Source: Synergistaceae bacterium (GTDB lineage: Bacteria; Synergistota; Synergistia; Synergistales; Synergistaceae). Taken from it: a stretch of 64,000 nucleotides of DNA. The stretch's first letter is position 1. Each line of letters opens with the position of its first letter. The position numbers were made by a program, and so were the translations under genes. The notes below the pieces were generated by a model. The model saw only the letters and a list, made by a program, of their open reading frames with translations, did no database searches and had not been told where the DNA came from. The stretch spans positions 124,001 to 188,000 of the forward strand of contig JAUNHV010000002.1 of assembly GCA_030523725.1 (NCBI GenBank), given 5' to 3'. Shown here piece by piece: positions 27,387-36,337 of the stretch.

Positions 27387-29276
27387 ATGGCAAGCTTTAC
27401 TTTAAACGGTGAAAAAACTTATGAAGCTGAAAAAATAACGCCAAGGGAATTGGTGAGTGTTTGGCATTTGAAAAAAGCTTTAGCACTTTCCGTAAAGGGT
27501 GAAATTGTTGATTGCGACAAACAATTTACAGAAGACACAGATTTCTCACAGGTGCTGGGTGATACAGAGGAAGGCCTTGCTCTACTTCGTCACTCTACTG
27601 CACACCTTATGGCACAGGCGGTGTTACATCTTTATCCTGAAGCAAAGTTTGGAATTGGTCCTGCGATAAAGGATGGTTTTTATTATGATATACGTTTTCC
27701 AAAAAGTATTTCAGAAGAAGACCTAGCAACGATTGAAAAAGAAATGAGACGCTTGAGCGAGGCAAAAATTCCGTTAATTCGTTCTGTTATTTCCAAATCA
27801 GAAGCCTTAAAAATTTTTGCTCAAAAGGGTGAAGATCTAAAAACAGACCTAATCGAAAACATTGACGCAGAGACTGTTTCAATTTACGCACAGGGAGACT
27901 TTTGTGATCTCTGTCGTGGCCCACACGTTTTTGACACCGGAAGAATAAAGTTTTTCAAGCTTTTATCTCTTGCCGGTGCATATTGGCACGGTGATGAACA
28001 TAACGAAATGCTAACTAGAATTTATGGCACGGTCTTTGCCTCCGAAGCTGACTTGAAGGATCACTTAAGAAAACTGGAAGAAGCAAAAGCTCGTGACCAC
28101 AGAAAGCTGGGCAAGGAGCTAAACCTCTTCTCAATTCATAATGAAGGCCCAGGCTTTCCATTCTTCCACCCAAAAGGTATGGTTATTATGAATTCTCTTC
28201 AGCAGTTCTGGAGAAATGAACATGCTCGCCGTGGCTATGTTGAAGTAAAAACTCCTATGATTTTAGATCGTTCCCTTTGGTTGCAGTCAGGCCACTGGGA
28301 TCACTATAAAGATAACATGTATTTTACAACAATAGACGAGGCACCCTTTGCAATTAAGCCAATGAACTGCCCAGGAGGCATTCTTATCTATAAAAGTGAC
28401 AAACACAGCTACAAAGAACTCCCAATTCGCATGGGAGAGCTTGGCTTTGTTCACCGCCATGAAAGAAGCGGCGCTTTGCATGGTCTTATGAGGGTTCGTG
28501 CCTTTACGCAGGACGATGCACACATTTTCTGCACAAAAGAGCAGATAAAAGACGAAATCAAGGCCATTATGGATCTTGAAAATTACGTTTATACGAAGGT
28601 CTTTAACTTTAAGTATTTTGTTGAGCTTTCCACTCGCCCAGAAGATTCAATGGGGGATCCTGAGCTTTGGGAATTAGCTGAAACTTGTTTACGTGAAGCG
28701 CTTGAAGAAACTAACACACCCTACAAGTTAAACCCTGGAGATGGAGCCTTCTATGGTCCAAAAATTGACTTCCACCTTGAGGACTGCATAGGGAGGACTT
28801 GGCAGTGCGGAACAATTCAGCTTGACTTCCAAATGCCAGAAAAATTTGACATTTCATACATTGGACAAGATGGCGCAGAACATCGCCCCGTTATGTTACA
28901 CAGAACAATAATGGGAAGCATTGAAAGATTTATGGGAATCCTTATCGAAAACTATGCTGGTGCCTTCCCCTATTGGCTATCTCCTGTTCAGGCAAAGATT
29001 TTACCTGTCAGCGAGGCTTTCAATGACTACGCTTTTGATGTAATTAAAGAATTAAAGCAGGCTGGAATTCGTACGGAAATTGACACTAGGGACGAAAAAC
29101 TTGGCAAAAAAATCCGTGATGCACAGCTTGAAAAAGTTCCTTATATGCTAGTAATCGGTGCAAAAGAAGCAGAAACTGGAACCGTTGCTTTACGTCACAG
29201 AAGCGAAGGTGACAAGGGAAGCATGACAATAAAAGAATTTATTGCCTTGACAAATACTGAGTTCAACCCTATGTAA
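27387..29276 (+). CDS. thrS: Threonyl-tRNA synthetase
   Basis: Class II synthetase that charges tRNA-Thr. The 629 residues contain an N-terminal TGS domain (about 1-60) and the editing domain (HSTAHLMAQAV at about 70, plus the DLCRGPHV zinc-like segment at about 175). The catalytic core follows, with KPMNCPGG near residue 325 and the motif 2 arginine in FVHRHERSGALHGLMRVR. The C-terminal anticodon-binding domain begins at about 530. Length and order are standard. Start ATG 27387 has a GGGAGTGAT ribosome-binding site. Confidence 0.97.
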   Translation: MASFTLNGEKTYEAEKITPRELVSVWHLKKALALSVKGEIVDCDKQFTEDTDFSQVLGDTEEGLALLRHSTAHLMAQAVLHLYPEAKFGIGPAIKDGFYYDIRFPKSISEEDLATIEKEMRRLSEAKIPLIRSVISKSEALKIFAQKGEDLKTDLIENIDAETVSIYAQGDFCDLCRGPHVFDTGRIKFFKLLSLAGAYWHGDEHNEMLTRIYGTVFASEADLKDHLRKLEEAKARDHRKLGKELNLFSIHNEGPGFPFFHPKGMVIMNSLQQFWRNEHARRGYVEVKTPMILDRSLWLQSGHWDHYKDNMYFTTIDEAPFAIKPMNCPGGILIYKSDKHSYKELPIRMGELGFVHRHERSGALHGLMRVRAFTQDDAHIFCTKEQIKDEIKAIMDLENYVYTKVFNFKYFVELSTRPEDSMGDPELWELAETCLREALEETNTPYKLNPGDGAFYGPKIDFHLEDCIGRTWQCGTIQLDFQMPEKFDISYIGQDGAEHRPVMLHRTIMGSIERFMGILIENYAGAFPYWLSPVQAKILPVSEAFNDYAFDVIKELKQAGIRTEIDTRDEKLGKKIRDAQLEKVPYMLVIGAKEAETGTVALRHRSEGDKGSMTIKEFIALTNTEFNPM

Positions 29277-29320
29277 AATAAAAGCAAAGAGAAAAAATTT
29301 AATTTGGGGAGGTGTTTGAT

Positions 29321-30511
29321 ATGAGCAAAGAAAGATTCCTTTTTTCGTCAGAATCTGTGACAGAGGGACATCCTGACAAACTCGCAGATCAAATATCCGA
29401 CGCGATATTAGATGCGATTTTAGAAAAAGACCCTATGGGTCGTGTAGCGGCAGAAACGCTTGTAACAACCGGATTAATTACTATTGCAGGTGAAATAACC
29501 ACAAGTTGCTATGTTGATATTCCAAAGATTGCAAGACAAACCGCAAAAGATGTTGGCTATACCCGCGCAAAATATGGTTTTGACGCTACTACCTGTTCCG
29601 TTTTGACATCAATAGACGAACAGTCACCAGATATCTCTCAGGGGGTTACAACAGCAATTGAAGCGAGAAATATGTCGAGTGACGAGATAGACAAAATTGG
29701 TGCAGGTGACCAAGGGCTGATGTTTGGCTATGCAACAAACGAGACAGAGGAACTTATGCCACTGCCAATAACCTTAGCTCACAAATTAACAAGGCAGCTT
29801 GCTAAGGTTAGGAAGGATAATACCTTGCCGTATCTAAGACCAGATGGCAAAAGTCAAGTTACTGTGGAATACGAAAATGGAAAGCCAGTTAGGCTAGACA
29901 CAATAGTGTTAAGCGCGCAACACCATCCATCACTTACCATTGAGCAAATTGAACAAGATCTTAAGCAACTTGTAATTGATCCAGTTATTCCTGAGAAATT
30001 CAAGAGTGACAAAATAACGATATTAGTCAATCCAACAGGAAGGTTTGTTCTGGGAGGACCAGCAGCTGACTGTGGCTTGACAGGAAGAAAAATCATTGTA
30101 GATACATATGGTGGAAGTGTGCCACATGGTGGGGGCGCCTTTTCTGGAAAAGACCCTACAAAGGTTGATCGTAGCGCTGCCTATATGGCACGTTATGCAG
30201 CAAAAAATATAGTAGCAGCTGGGCTTGCCGACTCCTGTATGCTACAGGTTGCCTATGCAATAGGCGTGGCTCGTCCAGTTTCCTTGATGATTGATACAAA
30301 AGGAACTGGAAAAATTTCTGACGAAAAATTGACAGATATGGTGCAGCAAGTTTTTGATTTTCGTCCTGCTGCAATTATAAATAACTTAGAATTGCGAAAG
30401 CCACAGTATAAACGTCTTGCTGCCTATGGTCATTTTGGACGCACAGACTTATCCCCACTTCCTGCATGGGAAAAAACTGATAAGGTAAATGAATTAAAGA
30501 ATTTGCTTTAA
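29321..30511 (+). CDS. metK: S-adenosylmethionine synthetase
   Basis: Makes S-adenosylmethionine from methionine and ATP. The 396 residues open with [24 protein letters not shown] and carry the [12 protein letters not shown] motif near residue 115 and the [10 protein letters not shown]-loop near residue 265. ATG 29321 follows GGGGAGGTG; an in-frame ATG at 29312 lies inside that ribosome-binding region. Only 44 bp separate it from thrS, so a SAM riboswitch does not fit there and both are probably read together. SAM made here would feed the window's several radical SAM enzymes. Confidence 0.97.
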   Translation: MSKERFLFSSESVTEGHPDKLADQISDAILDAILEKDPMGRVAAETLVTTGLITIAGEITTSCYVDIPKIARQTAKDVGYTRAKYGFDATTCSVLTSIDEQSPDISQGVTTAIEARNMSSDEIDKIGAGDQGLMFGYATNETEELMPLPITLAHKLTRQLAKVRKDNTLPYLRPDGKSQVTVEYENGKPVRLDTIVLSAQHHPSLTIEQIEQDLKQLVIDPVIPEKFKSDKITILVNPTGRFVLGGPAADCGLTGRKIIVDTYGGSVPHGGGAFSGKDPTKVDRSAAYMARYAAKNIVAAGLADSCMLQVAYAIGVARPVSLMIDTKGTGKISDEKLTDMVQQVFDFRPAAIINNLELRKPQYKRLAAYGHFGRTDLSPLPAWEKTDKVNELKNLL

Positions 30512-31215
30512 TGGCTTATCTACATAACAATTTTTTCAATACAAAAATTTATAATTTTCTCCAATTATTGCAACACATAGTTTTTCCATTTAGCTGTCCC
30601 ATTTGTCATAAGGCAGTATCCTACGGATGCGAAAAATGTATTACATCATCTATTACGCCTGTCCCAACAATCTGCATAAATTGTGAAAAGCCCCATACAA
30701 CAGAAATTACTTGTAAAAATTTCCTTCCACTTTACGCTTTATCATCTTACAATGATGATGTTAGGGAATTGGTAATACATTTGAAATTCCACAACTATAA
30801 ACCTTTGGGAAAATTATTGGGAATTATCATTGCAGAAAAATTTGGCGAAAAAATTACTGATCTAGCTCCTAATTACATAGTTCCAATTCCAAACCACCAA
30901 AACACAGAACGTACCTTTTCTCACACGGAGGAAATTGCACGAGGTGTAGCTGATAAGCTTAATATTTCTGTTTTAGCTGATTGTATTGAATGGAAATATG
31001 GTGTAACGCACCAACTAGGTAAAACTGCTGCAGAACGTGAGACTCTCACAAGCGATTGTATCAAGATAAAAAATAAAAAACTTTCTGGCAAAAAGATTAT
31101 TTTGTTAGATGATGTTTATACAACTGGTAGCACTGTTCGTGCTGCTGCACAAGCACTGGAAAAGGCTGGAGCTCAATGTCTTGCAGTGTTAGTTATTGCA
31201 AAACAAATTTCGTAA
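30511..31215 (+). CDS. comF: ComF-like phosphoribosyltransferase-fold protein
   Basis: Member of the ComF/GntX family, needed for DNA uptake in naturally competent species. The 234 residues have an N-terminal four-cysteine zinc site (CPICHKA, CEKC, CINCEK) and a PRPP-type motif KIILLDDVYTTGST near residue 193. Its ATG shares one base with the metK stop. With pilT and pilin-like genes at 48187-50323 it may reflect a competence system, but comEA and comEC are not in view. The function of the family is otherwise poorly known. Confidence 0.88.
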   Translation: MAYLHNNFFNTKIYNFLQLLQHIVFPFSCPICHKAVSYGCEKCITSSITPVPTICINCEKPHTTEITCKNFLPLYALSSYNDDVRELVIHLKFHNYKPLGKLLGIIIAEKFGEKITDLAPNYIVPIPNHQNTERTFSHTEEIARGVADKLNISVLADCIEWKYGVTHQLGKTAAERETLTSDCIKIKNKKLSGKKIILLDDVYTTGSTVRAAAQALEKAGAQCLAVLVIAKQIS

Positions 31216-31247
31216 AAAAATATCGCTGACTGAGTCAGCGATATTTT
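31215..31247 (+). terminator. Terminator after comF
   Basis: An inverted repeat AATATCGCTGAC / GTCAGCGATATT with loop TGA, preceded by A and followed by TTT. It is a good stem with a short T tract, so it may be leaky into thiE, which starts 23 bp later. Confidence 0.7.
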
Positions 31248-31269
31248 AGTGATTATAGGATAATAGTAA

Positions 31270-31911
31270 ATGAACGACTTGAAAAAATGCCTTCTTTTTT
31301 ATGCCGTAACAGACCACAGTTGGGACAAGGGAGACAATTTCTTTAGCAATATAGAAGCTTCATTGGCAAATGGAGTTACACTTTTACAACTCCGAGAAAA
31401 AAACATTGCTACAGACCATTTTATTGAAATTGCTAATGAAGTAAAACAACTCTGTCAAGCATATTCTGTTCCTCTCGTTATAAATGATAACCTGGAGGTT
31501 GCGTTAGCAGTAAAGGCAGATGCACTTCATATTGGTCAAGATGATGGAAATGTAAAAGCCATACGAGAACAGCTTCCTCGCGATGTTATATTAGGAGTTT
31601 CTGCACAAACAGTTGAAGAAGCACTGCAAGCAGAAAAGGATGGAGCGGATTACCTTGGCGTTGGTGCAATTTTTTCTACCTCAACTAAGCTGGATGCCAA
31701 ATCAGTTTCGCTGTCAACCCTAAAAGAGATATGCAAAACTGTTAAAATTCCCGTAGTGGCAATTGGCGGGATTACTACTACAAATATTAAATTACTGGAA
31801 CATAGTGGAATAGTTGGTGTAGCACTAGTGTCTGCAATATATGGGGCAAAAGACATCCCGAGTGAATGTAAAAAGATATCACAGATTTTAAAGGAGACAA
31901 ACTTCCGATGA
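31270..31911 (+). CDS. thiE: Thiamine-phosphate synthase
   Basis: Joins the hydroxymethylpyrimidine and thiazole halves of thiamine. The 213-residue TIM barrel shows LLQLREK at about 35, the NDNLEVAL segment at about 75, HIGQDD at about 91 and GGITTTN at about 163, all family motifs. It overlaps thiD by four bases (ATGA). No TPP riboswitch fits in the 22-bp gap before it. thiC, thiG and thiM are absent, so in this window the pair could serve either salvage or full synthesis. Confidence 0.94.
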   Translation: MNDLKKCLLFYAVTDHSWDKGDNFFSNIEASLANGVTLLQLREKNIATDHFIEIANEVKQLCQAYSVPLVINDNLEVALAVKADALHIGQDDGNVKAIREQLPRDVILGVSAQTVEEALQAEKDGADYLGVGAIFSTSTKLDAKSVSLSTLKEICKTVKIPVVAIGGITTTNIKLLEHSGIVGVALVSAIYGAKDIPSECKKISQILKETNFR

Positions 31912-32687
31912 ATATAGCCTTAACGATAGCTGGATCTGATTGTAGTGGAGGTGCCGGAATACAAGCAGACCTAAAGACATTTGCTTGTCATAAGGTGTAT
32001 GGGGAGAGTGTTATTACGTCTTTGACTGCTCAAAATACCACTGGAGTATTTGCCATAGAAGATGTTAGCTCTTCCTTTGTCGCTAAACAACTTGATGCTG
32101 TATTTACAGACATTTTTCCTGATGCAGTAAAAATTGGCATGGTAGGTAATAGTGATATCATAAAAATTATAGCTGAAAAACTTCAACAATATGGCGCAAA
32201 AAACATCGTTCTCGATCCTGTTATGGTTTCGACAAGCAGATGTAAACTAATCAGTGACGATGCTTGTGCAACGCTTGCTTCTACATTGATACCAGTTGCT
32301 AGCTTAATTACCCCCAACATTCCAGAGGCTGAAGTCTTGACAAAAATGAAAATTACTGGCGAAGGTGACATGATAAATTCTGCGAAAAGTTTATCAGAAA
32401 AGTTTAATGTACCTGTCCTACTTAAAGGGGGGCACAGCGTCAATGATTCAAATGATGTTCTATATCACAATGGACTTGTTACGTGGTATAACTCTCCACG
32501 CATTGAGAATAATAATACCCATGGGACGGGTTGTACATTATCTAGTGCGATTGCTGCAAACCTTGCCAAGGGATTTTCGCTTGACGAAAGCATTAAAAAC
32601 GCAAAAAATTACCTTACTGGAGCTTTAAAAGCTGGCTTAAACTTGGGGCATGGCTCTGGTCCCCTAGACCATACATACAATTTATAA
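31908..32687 (+). CDS. thiD: Hydroxymethylpyrimidine (phosphate) kinase
   Basis: Phosphorylates HMP and HMP-phosphate to supply ThiE. The 259 residues start IAGSDCSGGAGIQADLKTF, the ThiD signature, and end with the anion-hole motif THGTGCTLSSAIAA near residue 203 carrying the catalytic Cys/Asp loop of the ribokinase fold. Start codon overlap with thiE implies coupled translation. Confidence 0.94.
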   Translation: MNIALTIAGSDCSGGAGIQADLKTFACHKVYGESVITSLTAQNTTGVFAIEDVSSSFVAKQLDAVFTDIFPDAVKIGMVGNSDIIKIIAEKLQQYGAKNIVLDPVMVSTSRCKLISDDACATLASTLIPVASLITPNIPEAEVLTKMKITGEGDMINSAKSLSEKFNVPVLLKGGHSVNDSNDVLYHNGLVTWYNSPRIENNNTHGTGCTLSSAIAANLAKGFSLDESIKNAKNYLTGALKAGLNLGHGSGPLDHTYNL

Positions 32688-32728
32688 AAAAAATCAGACG
32701 AAGCACAAACGCTTCGTCTGATTTTTTA
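32685..32728. terminator. Bidirectional terminator between thiD and rpsI
   Basis: A 15-bp perfect stem AAATCAGACGAAGC / GCTTCGTCTGATTT with a six-base loop, A-rich on the left and T-rich on the right, between convergent thiD and rpsI. Confidence 0.93.
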
Positions 32729-32743
32729 TTCCAATGATTATGA

Positions 32744-33136
32744 TTAACGCTTTGAGAACTGCTTGTCAGCACGTGCCTTGCGGAGACCAACCTTCTTACG
32801 CTCAACCATACGTGAGTCACGTGTAAGGTAACCGGCCTTTTTAAGAGCAGGCCTTGATTTTTGATCAAACTTTAAGATTGCTCTTGAAAGTCCCAAGCAA
32901 ATTGCTCCGGATTGTCCAGTAAGACCACCACCATGAGCATTAACAAACACGTCAAGTTTACCTACGAGATTTGCTGCCTTTAGTGGTGCCATTGCTACAT
33001 CCGCCCAACAATCGCGAGCAAAGTAATCCTTTACTTCACGGTCATTGACGAGAAACTTGCCAGAACCAGCACAAATACGGACTCTTGCAATAGCATTCTT
33101 TCTTCTACCTGTGCCCCAAATATATTTATCTGCCAT
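32744..33136 (-). CDS. rpsI: 30S ribosomal protein S9
   Basis: Small-subunit ribosomal protein. The 130 residues begin YIWGTGRRKNAIARVRI, contain HGGGLTGQSGAICLGLSRAI and end with the positively charged tail KKVGLRKARADKQFSKR that reaches the P site. It follows rplM by 16 bp in the usual L13-S9 operon. Confidence 0.98.
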   Translation of the reverse strand: MADKYIWGTGRRKNAIARVRICAGSGKFLVNDREVKDYFARDCWADVAMAPLKAANLVGKLDVFVNAHGGGLTGQSGAICLGLSRAILKFDQKSRPALKKAGYLTRDSRMVERKKVGLRKARADKQFSKR

Positions 33137-33152
33137 AATATCTCACCCCAAA

Positions 33153-33587
33153 TTAGTCTAACTTTTCTGGATTTTGTGCTGCATGTGGATGCTCAGCACC
33201 TGAATAAACCTTAAGTTTCGTGTACATTGCTCTACCTAATTTTGTCTTTGGTAACATACCACGAATAACTCTTTCTACAAGTTTAGTTGGATCTTTGTCC
33301 ATAACTGCCTTGTATGATTCTGTTTTTAACCCACCAGGATGACCAGTGTGATGAATAACTGTTGACTGAACAAGTTTCTTTGGTGTAATTGCAAGCTTAG
33401 CTGCATTTATTATAACAACGAAATCACCTGTATCAACATGTGGGGTGTAGGTGGGCTTATGTTTTCCAGTAAGGATTCTTGATGCTACAACAGCTAATCT
33501 GCCAAGCGACTTTCCCTCGGCATCTATGAGATACCATTTACGAGCTTGTTGCTCTGCATGTGCAATATAGGATTTTGTACCTATCAT
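33153..33587 (-). CDS. rplM: 50S ribosomal protein L13
   Basis: Large-subunit ribosomal protein. The 144 residues contain KWYLIDAEGKSLGRLA, KHKPTYTPHVDTGDFVV and the RGMLPKTKLGRAM segment of L13. ATG 33587 is taken for its AGGAGG ribosome-binding site; an upstream in-frame start at 33605 would lie inside that site. Confidence 0.97.
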   Translation of the reverse strand: MIGTKSYIAHAEQQARKWYLIDAEGKSLGRLAVVASRILTGKHKPTYTPHVDTGDFVVIINAAKLAITPKKLVQSTVIHHTGHPGGLKTESYKAVMDKDPTKLVERVIRGMLPKTKLGRAMYTKLKVYSGAEHPHAAQNPEKLD

Positions 33588-33761
33588 CTTAATGCCTCCT
33601 AACAAAAATAAAAATAAATCTAACGTTATACAAACTTTCGCTTAAATCAACTTTTAATGCCTTGTTCCCGTAACAAAACAAAGCAATGTTCAAGAAACTA
33701 CACAGGTAACCTTGTGGGAGATTACTTGCGAGATATGTTTTACGACCTGCGAGAATTTATT
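33588..33761 (-). promoter_or_regulatory. Structured leader upstream of rplM-rpsI
   Basis: This 174-bp non-coding stretch before rplM can fold. One stem pairs 33659-33666 with 33677-33684 (GCTTTGTT / AACAAGGC read leftward, ten-base loop) and has no following T tract, so it is not a terminator. A second pairs 33701-33707 with 33745-33751 (CGCAGGT / ACCTGTG) and competes with an inner hairpin (AGTAATC / GGTTACCT) for the same bases. Its position fits an autoregulatory L13-type leader, but I cannot match it to a known family. A 6S-like RNA is a less likely alternative. Confidence 0.35.
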
Positions 33762-33980
33762 TTATCTAACTAGTGCCTGAATTAATGAAAGAAGGAGGAA
33801 AATTGCCGTTAGAACAGCAGTTAATTTGGCTAAACCGTCCATTCTCTTCCATGCATTTGAATTTTCAAAAGCGCCGCCGAAACTTCCGGTAAACCCACCT
33901 TCATTTCTTTTCTGCATCATAATTACTACGATTAATGCAATGGCAATTAACACATGGACAATATTTAAAAATATTAACAT
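33762..33980 (-). CDS. secG: Preprotein translocase subunit SecG
   Basis: Small accessory subunit of the SecYEG channel. The 72 residues form two membrane helices (about 3-21 and 50-69) joined by the loop QKRNEGGFTGSFGGAFENS, a clear SecG pattern. Start ATG has AAAAGGAGTAGG upstream. secA lies further along on the same strand but in a separate transcript. Confidence 0.95.
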   Translation of the reverse strand: MLIFLNIVHVLIAIALIVVIMMQKRNEGGFTGSFGGAFENSNAWKRMDGLAKLTAVLTAIFLLLSLIQALVR

Positions 33981-34039
33981 GATAACCTACTCCTTTTCTA
34001 TGGCATTGAACTGTAAACCAAGCCTACAGACAGTTGGAT

Positions 34040-34048
34040 ATTATACCA
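34040..34048 (-). promoter_or_regulatory. Extended -10 promoter for secG
   Basis: Read leftward, TGG then TATAAT is an extended -10 element 59 bp before the secG ATG. The -35 region is a poly-A run without a consensus hexamer. Confidence 0.55.
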
Positions 34049-34185
34049 CAATTTTTTTTTTTGTGTAGTGCTTTTTTGCTAATTGACAAGTTTTTCCCCT
34101 CACAGAGCTAAGTTATGAGAAAATAGATCAAAAGCCAAAGCATCTTATTGCAAGTAGCTAACATTGTATTAAGCAAGAGACAAAT

Positions 34186-34222
34186 AAAAACTCCAGTCTA
34201 TATGTGTATATGACTGGAGTTT
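34186..34222. terminator. Terminator at the end of the secA-argS-ftsB run
   Basis: Stem AAACTCCAGTC / GACTGGAGTTT with a 13-base AT-rich loop, preceded by AAAA and followed by TTTC. Read leftward it has a run of five to six T residues, fitting termination downstream of the ftsB-like gene. Confidence 0.8.
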
Positions 34223-34313
34223 CTTAATAACATAAAATTAAAATTTTCAAATTAAATTACTTTTTGGGGTGAATTTAACGCACTACTCTTCAAGCCGACA
34301 TAACTTGTAAGCG

Positions 34314-34598
34314 TTACTTTATTATGATTTTATAAAGCTTGGTATCTTTGGAAACCATATTATAATCTTTTAAGGCTAAATATTCTAAACCTTTTCTGCT
34401 TTGATAAAAATGTATCTGTTCCTCAAGACGAGAATTTTCGTTCTTTATTTTCTCTAATTCGTCACGATTTTTATCTAGCAGTGATAAAAGTGTAACTCGC
34501 CTGCCATAAATCTCTTCATATAGGGAAAAGGAAAGCTCTGCTACTACAAAAAGAAAAACAGCTACTATGAGCATCGTCGTTAATTTAGGTAATCTCAT
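34314..34598 (-). CDS. FtsB/DivIC-family septum formation protein
   Basis: Bitopic cell-division protein. The 94 residues have a membrane helix at about 8-26 (MLIVAVFLFVVAELSFSL) and a coiled coil at about 38-66 (LDKNRDELEKIKNENSRLEEQI), then a short tail with the family's YLALKDYNMV, similar to the usual 'A..xxxMVxpgE' segment. No other division gene is adjacent. It starts 34 bp downstream of argS. The start is uncertain by five codons: the only GAGG is better placed for 34598 than for 34613. Confidence 0.75.
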   Translation of the reverse strand: MRLPKLTTMLIVAVFLFVVAELSFSLYEEIYGRRVTLLSLLDKNRDELEKIKNENSRLEEQIHFYQSRKGLEYLALKDYNMVSKDTKLYKIIIK

Positions 34599-34631
34599 TG
34601 CATTATACCTCACTTAAAAGAAAATAGAATA

Positions 34632-36308
34632 TTACATCCTCTCTGGTGCTGATATACCAAGTATAGACATGGCATTGCGTAATGTTATCTGAGTTGCTTC
34701 CATTAAAAGCAAGCGACTTTTCGTAACGTTGTCAGGAGAACCAATAATCTTGCAGGAATTGTAAAAAGCATGGAATGCTTCTGCTAAGCTAGTTGCATAA
34801 TAAACAATTTTATGTGGAGCAGCCTCACGTGCAGCTAGTGCAATTTCTTCTGGGAAGCGTGAAATTGCCTTGGCCAGTGCTATTGAGGTTTCATCCTCCA
34901 AGGTCGCGATATCAATGTCCGTTATCTCAGGCATTGACATGCCTCTAGCTTGTAATTCTCTTTTTATTGAAGAAATTCTAGCATGTGCATATTGTATATA
35001 GTAAACAGGATTTTCTGAAGATGCTTTTTTGGCGAGCTCAAGGTCAAAATCAACTGTGCTATCGCAACGACGTAGAACAAAGAAAAGACGGGCAGCATCA
35101 CGTCCAACTTCCTCTACTATCTCTTTCAAAGTAACAATTGTTCCCGCCCTTTTGGACATTTGAACAGGAACACCATCTCTTACAAGGTTTACCATTTGTA
35201 TAAGTAATACTTCAATCCCATCGTCGGCAAAGCCTAGAGCTTTGTTCGCTGAACGAATACGTGGCACATAGCCATGGTGATCTGCACCCCAGACATAAAT
35301 ATTCCGTTCAAATCCTCTATCATATTTTGTTTTCAAATATGCAATGTCAGATGTGAAATAAGTTGGAACACCATTTGCACGAATTAACACTCTGTCTTTG
35401 TCATCGCCAAACTCGGTGCTACGAAACCAAGTAGCACCATCTTGTTCATAAGCAAAGCCTCTTTGACGTAAAATTTCTACAGCAGGATATACTAGATTAT
35501 TTTCATAAAGAGACTTCTCACTGTAGTAAACATCAAAGTGTACACCAAAATCCTCAAGATCCTTTTTTATCAGAGAATTCAAAATGTAGTAACCAGCCTC
35601 TTGTGAAAAAATCTTAATAGATTCTTCCTCTTCCACTGTTAACAAAGAATCGTTATATTTATCCACAAGTACATTGGCAACTTCTACAATGTAATCTCCT
35701 TGATAGCCATCCTCCGGTAACGGTGCAAGATCTGCCTTGCCAAAATGCGCGAAATACTTTGCACGAACAGAGCGTCCCAAAAGCTCCATCTGTAATCCCG
35801 CATCGTTAATGTAATATTCACGACAAACGTCATAACCAGCAAATGCGAGAATGTTTGCTGTTATATCACCAACAGCTGCTCCTCTACCGTGTCCCATGTG
35901 CAACGGACCTGTTGGATTGGCCGAAACAAATTCTACTTGAACTTTCTTTCCATTACCAATATTGCATTTGCCCCAATCATTTCTTTTTGTTAATACAGTT
36001 GAAATTGTCTCTTTTATCCAGCTAGATGACAAAAAGAAATTCATAAAACCTGGACCTGCCACAGATGCAGACTTTATTAATTCGTCATTTTTTACAAGCT
36101 CAATAATCTTTTCTGCCAATTCTCTCGGTGAAGTTCCCATTTTTTTGGCTAGCTGCATTGCGATATTGGTTGCCCAATCACCGTGATTGGGATCACGTGG
36201 ACGCTCAAGCTTAACCTGTACGTCTTCTGGCAAGGCAAAGTTAAATTCATTTGCTACTTGCCTAAGTGCTTTTTTTATCAAAGCTTGTAAATTTTGGGTA
36301 AATGTCAT
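34632..36308 (-). CDS. argS: Arginyl-tRNA synthetase
   Basis: Class I synthetase that charges tRNA-Arg. The 558 residues show the N-terminal additional domain (about 1-110), the HIGH-like signature ANPTGPLHMGHGRGAA near residue 133, the QMSKRAGT KMSKS-equivalent near 384, and a C-terminal DALR anticodon-binding domain (YYIQYAHARISSI at about 440 onward). Length and motifs are standard. It sits 29 bp downstream of the DUF3857-like gene on the same strand. Confidence 0.97.
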   Translation of the reverse strand: MTFTQNLQALIKKALRQVANEFNFALPEDVQVKLERPRDPNHGDWATNIAMQLAKKMGTSPRELAEKIIELVKNDELIKSASVAGPGFMNFFLSSSWIKETISTVLTKRNDWGKCNIGNGKKVQVEFVSANPTGPLHMGHGRGAAVGDITANILAFAGYDVCREYYINDAGLQMELLGRSVRAKYFAHFGKADLAPLPEDGYQGDYIVEVANVLVDKYNDSLLTVEEEESIKIFSQEAGYYILNSLIKKDLEDFGVHFDVYYSEKSLYENNLVYPAVEILRQRGFAYEQDGATWFRSTEFGDDKDRVLIRANGVPTYFTSDIAYLKTKYDRGFERNIYVWGADHHGYVPRIRSANKALGFADDGIEVLLIQMVNLVRDGVPVQMSKRAGTIVTLKEIVEEVGRDAARLFFVLRRCDSTVDFDLELAKKASSENPVYYIQYAHARISSIKRELQARGMSMPEITDIDIATLEDETSIALAKAISRFPEEIALAAREAAPHKIVYYATSLAEAFHAFYNSCKIIGSPDNVTKSRLLLMEATQITLRNAMSILGISAPERM

Positions 36309-36337
36309 AAATAAATCCTCGTTATAAAATAAGACTA

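Larger units (their letters stand above)
33981..34313 (-). other. 333-bp non-coding region between ftsB-like gene and secG
   Basis: Contains the secG promoter at its left end and a terminator at 34186-34222. The 140 bp between these two (34046-34185) and the 91 bp after the terminator are AT-rich. I see no open reading frame with a ribosome-binding site, no tRNA fold and no known riboswitch there. A run of eleven T residues lies just upstream of the secG -10 box. Confidence 0.6.

Noticed and set aside
29277-29320. SAM riboswitch before metK
   Set aside because: Only 44 bp separate thrS and metK, with no terminator hairpin or room for the aptamer.
31216-31269. TPP riboswitch before thiE
   Set aside because: The gap holds only the comF terminator; no CUGAGA-type core is visible.
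33588-33761. 6S RNA or tmRNA gene near secG
   Set aside because: No tRNA-like ends or tag frame, and no long central-bubble duplex with its own promoter could be drawn. Leader of rplM is the simpler reading.
33981-34313. A hidden tRNA or small gene in the longest gap
   Set aside because: No cloverleaf pairs, CCA end or ribosome-bound frame is seen on either strand.
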